Assembly: GCA_020432595.1 (NCBI GenBank)
Contig: JAGQGA010000232.1
Location: 1 to 8,010, forward strand
Direction of reading: 5' to 3'
Source: Anaerolineales bacterium
Lineage (GTDB): Bacteria; Chloroflexota; Anaerolineae; Promineifilales; Promineifilaceae
DNA: 8,010 nucleotides
The notes beneath the pieces were generated by a model that saw only the letters and a program-made list of their open reading frames with translations, had not been told where the DNA came from and ran no database searches. Shown piece by piece: positions 6,207 to 8,010 of this stretch (its first letter is position 1; the number at the start of each line of letters is the position of its first letter). The position numbers and the translations under genes are program-made.

Positions 6207-6608
6207 ATGTTGGCATTTTTGATAGCCGGAATCGTTATTGGCGTTATTTTATACTGGATTTTTGAACAGCTTTTGGGTGGCGTGGGCAAGAATGCGGCAG
6301 ATAGTGCCTGGGTCAACAAACTGGCTGAAGCTGAAGCAACCATTGGCAACTTAAAGCAGCAGCTAGAGACAGCGTTGGCACAGGCAACCACTAAGGAAGT
6401 GTTTGTGGTGGCGGATCGGCTGCAGAAGGTGAATGGGATTGGCAATGTGTATGCCCAAAAGCTCAATGATGCGGGCATCTATACCTTTGCCCAATTGGCT
6501 GGGCAATCCCCCGCCCGGCTAACGGAAATTATTGCCCCGGAATCATGGCAAGCAATTGAACCAGAAGCATGGATTCAGGAAGCGGCTTCGTTTGCGGCCG
6601 ATCATTAA
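6207..6608 (+). CDS. Small membrane-anchored helix-hairpin-helix protein, function unknown
   Basis: The protein has 133 residues in three parts. Residues 2-24 are a hydrophobic helix (LAFLIAGIVIGVILYWIFEQ), probably a membrane anchor rather than a cleaved signal. Residues about 30-62 are Ala/Glu/Leu/Gln-rich and likely a short coiled coil. Residues 69-109 (ADRLQKVNGIGNVYAQKL, then NDAGIYTFAQLAGQSPARL) form a helix-hairpin-helix of the kind that reads GIG...L..AGI.TFAQLA and is found appended to many unrelated bacterial proteins. HhH domains often bind DNA or RNA non-specifically, but some mediate protein contacts, and none of the flanking sequence tells which. The strong AGGAGG ribosome site supports expression. 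The nearest neighbour is the convergent-free DUF3048 lipoprotein gene, 152 bp downstream with its own promoter candidate. No enzyme function should be assigned. Confidence 0.85.
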   Translation: MLAFLIAGIVIGVILYWIFEQLLGGVGKNAADSAWVNKLAEAEATIGNLKQQLETALAQATTKEVFVVADRLQKVNGIGNVYAQKLNDAGIYTFAQLAGQSPARLTEIIAPESWQAIEPEAWIQEAASFAADH

Positions 6609-6630
6609 CAGGATTGTTGCTTCATCCCGC

Positions 6631-6659
6631 TTGACAAACGGCCGTTAGCTGGCAAGAAT
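6631..6659 (+). promoter_or_regulatory. Candidate promoter of the DUF3048 lipoprotein gene
   Basis: A perfect -35 TTGACA (6631-6636) is followed by a 17-nt spacer and AAGAAT (6654-6659, 4 of 6). The first ten spacer bases (6637-6646) are exactly the AACGGCCGTT palindrome. Transcription would begin near 6666, so the mRNA leader would contain the 6681-6742 hairpin. Confidence 0.55.
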
Positions 6660-6680
6660 TCCCCACAGAAATTGTATCAA

Positions 6681-6742
6681 GTAACAAGTGGCAGGTGACA
6701 AGTCTGGTTAGCCAATGTGACTTGCCACCTGCTACTTGTTAC
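6681..6742. repeat. Inverted heptamer-array hairpin in the lipoprotein leader
   Basis: The left arm (6681-6703) contains units AACAAGT-GGCAGGT-GACAAGT. A 16-nt loop (6704-6719) follows, then the right arm (6720-6742) ACTTGCC-ACCTGCT-ACTTGTT plus AC. The arms match at 21 of 23 positions. Tandem 7-bp periodicity extends one unit beyond the stem on the right (ACCTGCA, 6741-6747). The plan matches the GGGGATT-type elements although the heptamer is unrelated. It ends 4 nt before the ribosome site of the next gene. Confidence 0.88.
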
Positions 6743-6746
6743 CTGC

Positions 6747-6752
6747 AAAGGA
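6747..6752 (+). promoter_or_regulatory. Ribosome-binding site fixing the lipoprotein start
   Basis: AAAGGA with an 8-nt spacer to the ATG at 6761. It excludes the upstream in-frame GTG at 6695, which lies within the hairpin and would bury the signal peptide. Confidence 0.8.
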
Positions 6753-6760
6753 CAGAAACC

Positions 6761-7960
6761 ATGAAGCAACTCTTCTTGCTGCTGGGGCTGATGGTTACGC
6801 TGGTGGCCTGCAGTGGGGGCGAGGCAAGCGAAACTTTACCGACACCACTGCCGCCAACGGCTGAGCCGGCCGTTGTGGTGGCAGAACAAACGGCCGTTCC
6901 CCCCACCGAAACCGCCGCCCCACCGCCAGCGCCACCCACCCTGGCTCCCATAGCCACCAGCACCCCCGTCGTCGCCGCCCCCGTTGCTGGCGTATTGCTG
7001 CAAACGCTAGCCGATTTTGGCACCGACCGCAACCCGCTGACGGGTGAACTGGTAGAAGACAAGTCACTGTTGGGTAAACGGCCGTTAGCCATCAAACTCT
7101 CCAACTCGCCGCCCATCTACACCCGCCCCCAATCCGGCCTAAATGATGCCGACTGGATTTACGAACACACCACCGAAGGCGCGATCACCCGCTTCACCGC
7201 TATTTTCTACGGCAAGCTGCCATCTCGCGTCGGCCCTATCCGCAGTGCTCGCCTCATTGATCTAGAACTGCCAGCCATGTACGATGCCGCCCTCGTCTTT
7301 TCCGGGGCCAGCAATGGCGTGCTAGGTCGTTTAGCCCAGGTAGATTTCCAACCGCGTATCCTCTACTCCACCGAACCCGGCTACTACCGCACCGGTGAAG
7401 ACAAACCGTTTGAGCATACCCTCTACGGCGACCCGCTCAAGTTTCATCAGGCGTTGGAAGCTAAGGGGCTGGACGTTGCGCCCACCTTTACCACCGTTAA
7501 TGCCTTTAGCAGCGAGCCACCCGCCGGGGGGCAACCCGCCAGCGAGGTACACGTAGATTATGATTGGACGGTCATTGATTGGCGCTATGACGAAGCCAGC
7601 GGCAAATATTTGCGCTGGGCCGATGGCGAAATCCACGCCGACGGCAACAGTGGCGAGCAAGTCGCCGTCTCTAATGTGGTCATTATCGCCCCCAACCATG
7701 TGGAAGACGGCGAAATTTGCGAAGAGGTACGCGATGGCGTTTGTGCCCATCTCTCCATCCAAGTTCAACTTTGGGGCAGCGGTGCCGCCTCTGTTTTCCG
7801 CGATGGGCAACAGTATAACGTGACGTGGCAGCGACAGGGGCGTACCGATTCGCTAACCTTCACCGATAGTGCGGGCAACCCGTTCCCGCTGCAAATTGGC
7901 AACAGTTGGGTGCAGGTTGTGCCCAACTGGCTAACCAACCCCGTCACCGTCACGCCTTAG
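6761..7960 (+). CDS. DUF3048 (YerB-type) lipoprotein
   Basis: Predicted exported lipoprotein of 399 residues; the molecular function of the family is not known to me. MKQLFLLLGLMVTLVAC (1-17) is a lipoprotein signal peptide with lipobox LVAC and acylated Cys17. Residues about 22-75 are a Pro/Thr/Ala-rich tether. The conserved N-terminal domain starts near 91 with NPLTGE, then RPLAIKLSN (108-116), TRPQSGLNDADWIYEHTTEG (121-140), ITRFTAIF (142-149), VGPIRSARLIDLEL (157-170) and FSGASNG (180-186). The C-terminal DUF3048 domain contains YLRWADGEIHAD (283-294), VAVSNVVIIAP (301-311) and GSGAASVFRDGQQYNVTW (339-356). Cys320 and Cys328 are the only cysteines after the lipobox and could form a disulfide outside the membrane. 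Two AACGGCCGTT repeats are read as TAV (44-46) and KRPL (106-109). Transcribed alone on the plus strand. Confidence 0.9.
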   Translation: MKQLFLLLGLMVTLVACSGGEASETLPTPLPPTAEPAVVVAEQTAVPPTETAAPPPAPPTLAPIATSTPVVAAPVAGVLLQTLADFGTDRNPLTGELVEDKSLLGKRPLAIKLSNSPPIYTRPQSGLNDADWIYEHTTEGAITRFTAIFYGKLPSRVGPIRSARLIDLELPAMYDAALVFSGASNGVLGRLAQVDFQPRILYSTEPGYYRTGEDKPFEHTLYGDPLKFHQALEAKGLDVAPTFTTVNAFSSEPPAGGQPASEVHVDYDWTVIDWRYDEASGKYLRWADGEIHADGNSGEQVAVSNVVIIAPNHVEDGEICEEVRDGVCAHLSIQVQLWGSGAASVFRDGQQYNVTWQRQGRTDSLTFTDSAGNPFPLQIGNSWVQVVPNWLTNPVTVTP

Positions 7961-7965
7961 CTAAT

Positions 7966-8010
7966 GGGGATTAGAGCTTAGAGATTGGAGATTGAAAACC
8001 TTCATTAATC
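7966..8010. repeat. Heptamer array after the lipoprotein gene, probably a hairpin cut by the window edge
   Basis: Four tandem heptamers GGGGATT-AGAGCTT-AGAGATT-GGAGATT (7966-7993) begin 5 bp after the stop codon. They are followed by 13 bases and then AATC at 8007-8010, which is how the inverted AATCTCC or AATCCCC arm begins in the other elements. The right arm itself is outside the window. Confidence 0.7.

Larger units (their letters stand above)
1903..7086. repeat. Highly iterated palindrome AACGGCCGTT (8 perfect copies)
   Basis: Perfect copies lie at 1903-1912, 3167-3176, 3561-3570, 5664-5673, 6035-6044, 6637-6646, 6889-6898 and 7077-7086. One-mismatch copies lie at 897-906, 2543-2552 and 5307-5316. 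About 19 CGGCCG cores are seen by eye in total. A given 10-mer is expected about 0.01 times in 8 kb under equal base use. Six perfect copies are inside genes, read as N-G-R, T-A-V or K-R-P-L depending on frame, so the DNA sequence rather than the protein is being kept. Two are intergenic and next to TTGACA boxes. Confidence 0.93.

Noticed and set aside
6695..6760. GTG start for the lipoprotein at 6695
   Set aside because: It falls inside the hairpin, lacks a ribosome site and would place 22 residues before a complete lipoprotein signal peptide.
7331..7810. 159-residue open frame on the minus strand
   Set aside because: It is antisense to the well-supported DUF3048 coding region, has no recognisable family and no ribosome site; a shadow of a GC-rich gene. 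The same applies to opposite-strand frames over rodA, minC and the permeases.

Overview
The window looks like bacterial chromosome from a rod-shaped or filamentous, FtsZ-dividing bacterium. It encodes complete MinC, MinD and MinE plus a SEDS-family RodA. Moderate GC by eye, the MinCDE-RodA order, a DUF3048 (YerB-type) lipoprotein and a one-helix membrane protein ending in a helix-hairpin-helix together suggest Chloroflexota (an Anaerolineae-like lineage). This is an inference from gene content; there is no rRNA or other decisive marker in the window.

Layout. Every gene from 1 to 5954 is on the minus strand. In transcription order from the right these are two peptide/nickel-type ABC permeases (4995-5954, then 3930-4898), then minC (3017-3736), minD (2189-2992), minE (1886-2158), rodA (726-1832), and the N-terminal 217 codons of gltX (1-652), which runs off the left edge. 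Two plus-strand genes follow: a small membrane-anchored HhH protein (6207-6608) and a DUF3048 lipoprotein (6761-7960). The region 5955-6206 is a divergent promoter region. No stretch longer than 300 bases lacks a gene.

How the genes work together. MinC, MinD and MinE form one pathway: MinD recruits MinC to the membrane, MinC blocks FtsZ polymerisation, and MinE drives MinD off, which confines division to the right place. RodA polymerises peptidoglycan for elongation and is a known neighbour of the min genes in several phyla. gltX is a translation gene that happens to be adjacent. The two permeases form the membrane core of an importer, but no ATPase or binding protein is encoded here.

The unexpected content is repetitive DNA, of two kinds. 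(1) The 10-bp palindrome AACGGCCGTT occurs perfectly 8 times in 8 kb, in genes and intergenic DNA and in all three codon registers. It behaves like a highly iterated palindrome comparable in style to cyanobacterial HIP1. (2) Intergenic gaps on the right half carry hairpins built from three or four tandem heptamers, a 10-16 nt loop, and inverted heptamers. Different copies use different heptamers (GGGGATT/GGAGATT, GGCAGGT-like, GGACGAC) but keep the same 21-loop-21 plan. The min-rodA-gltX block has none. I do not recognise this element family, and it is the best candidate here for something undescribed.
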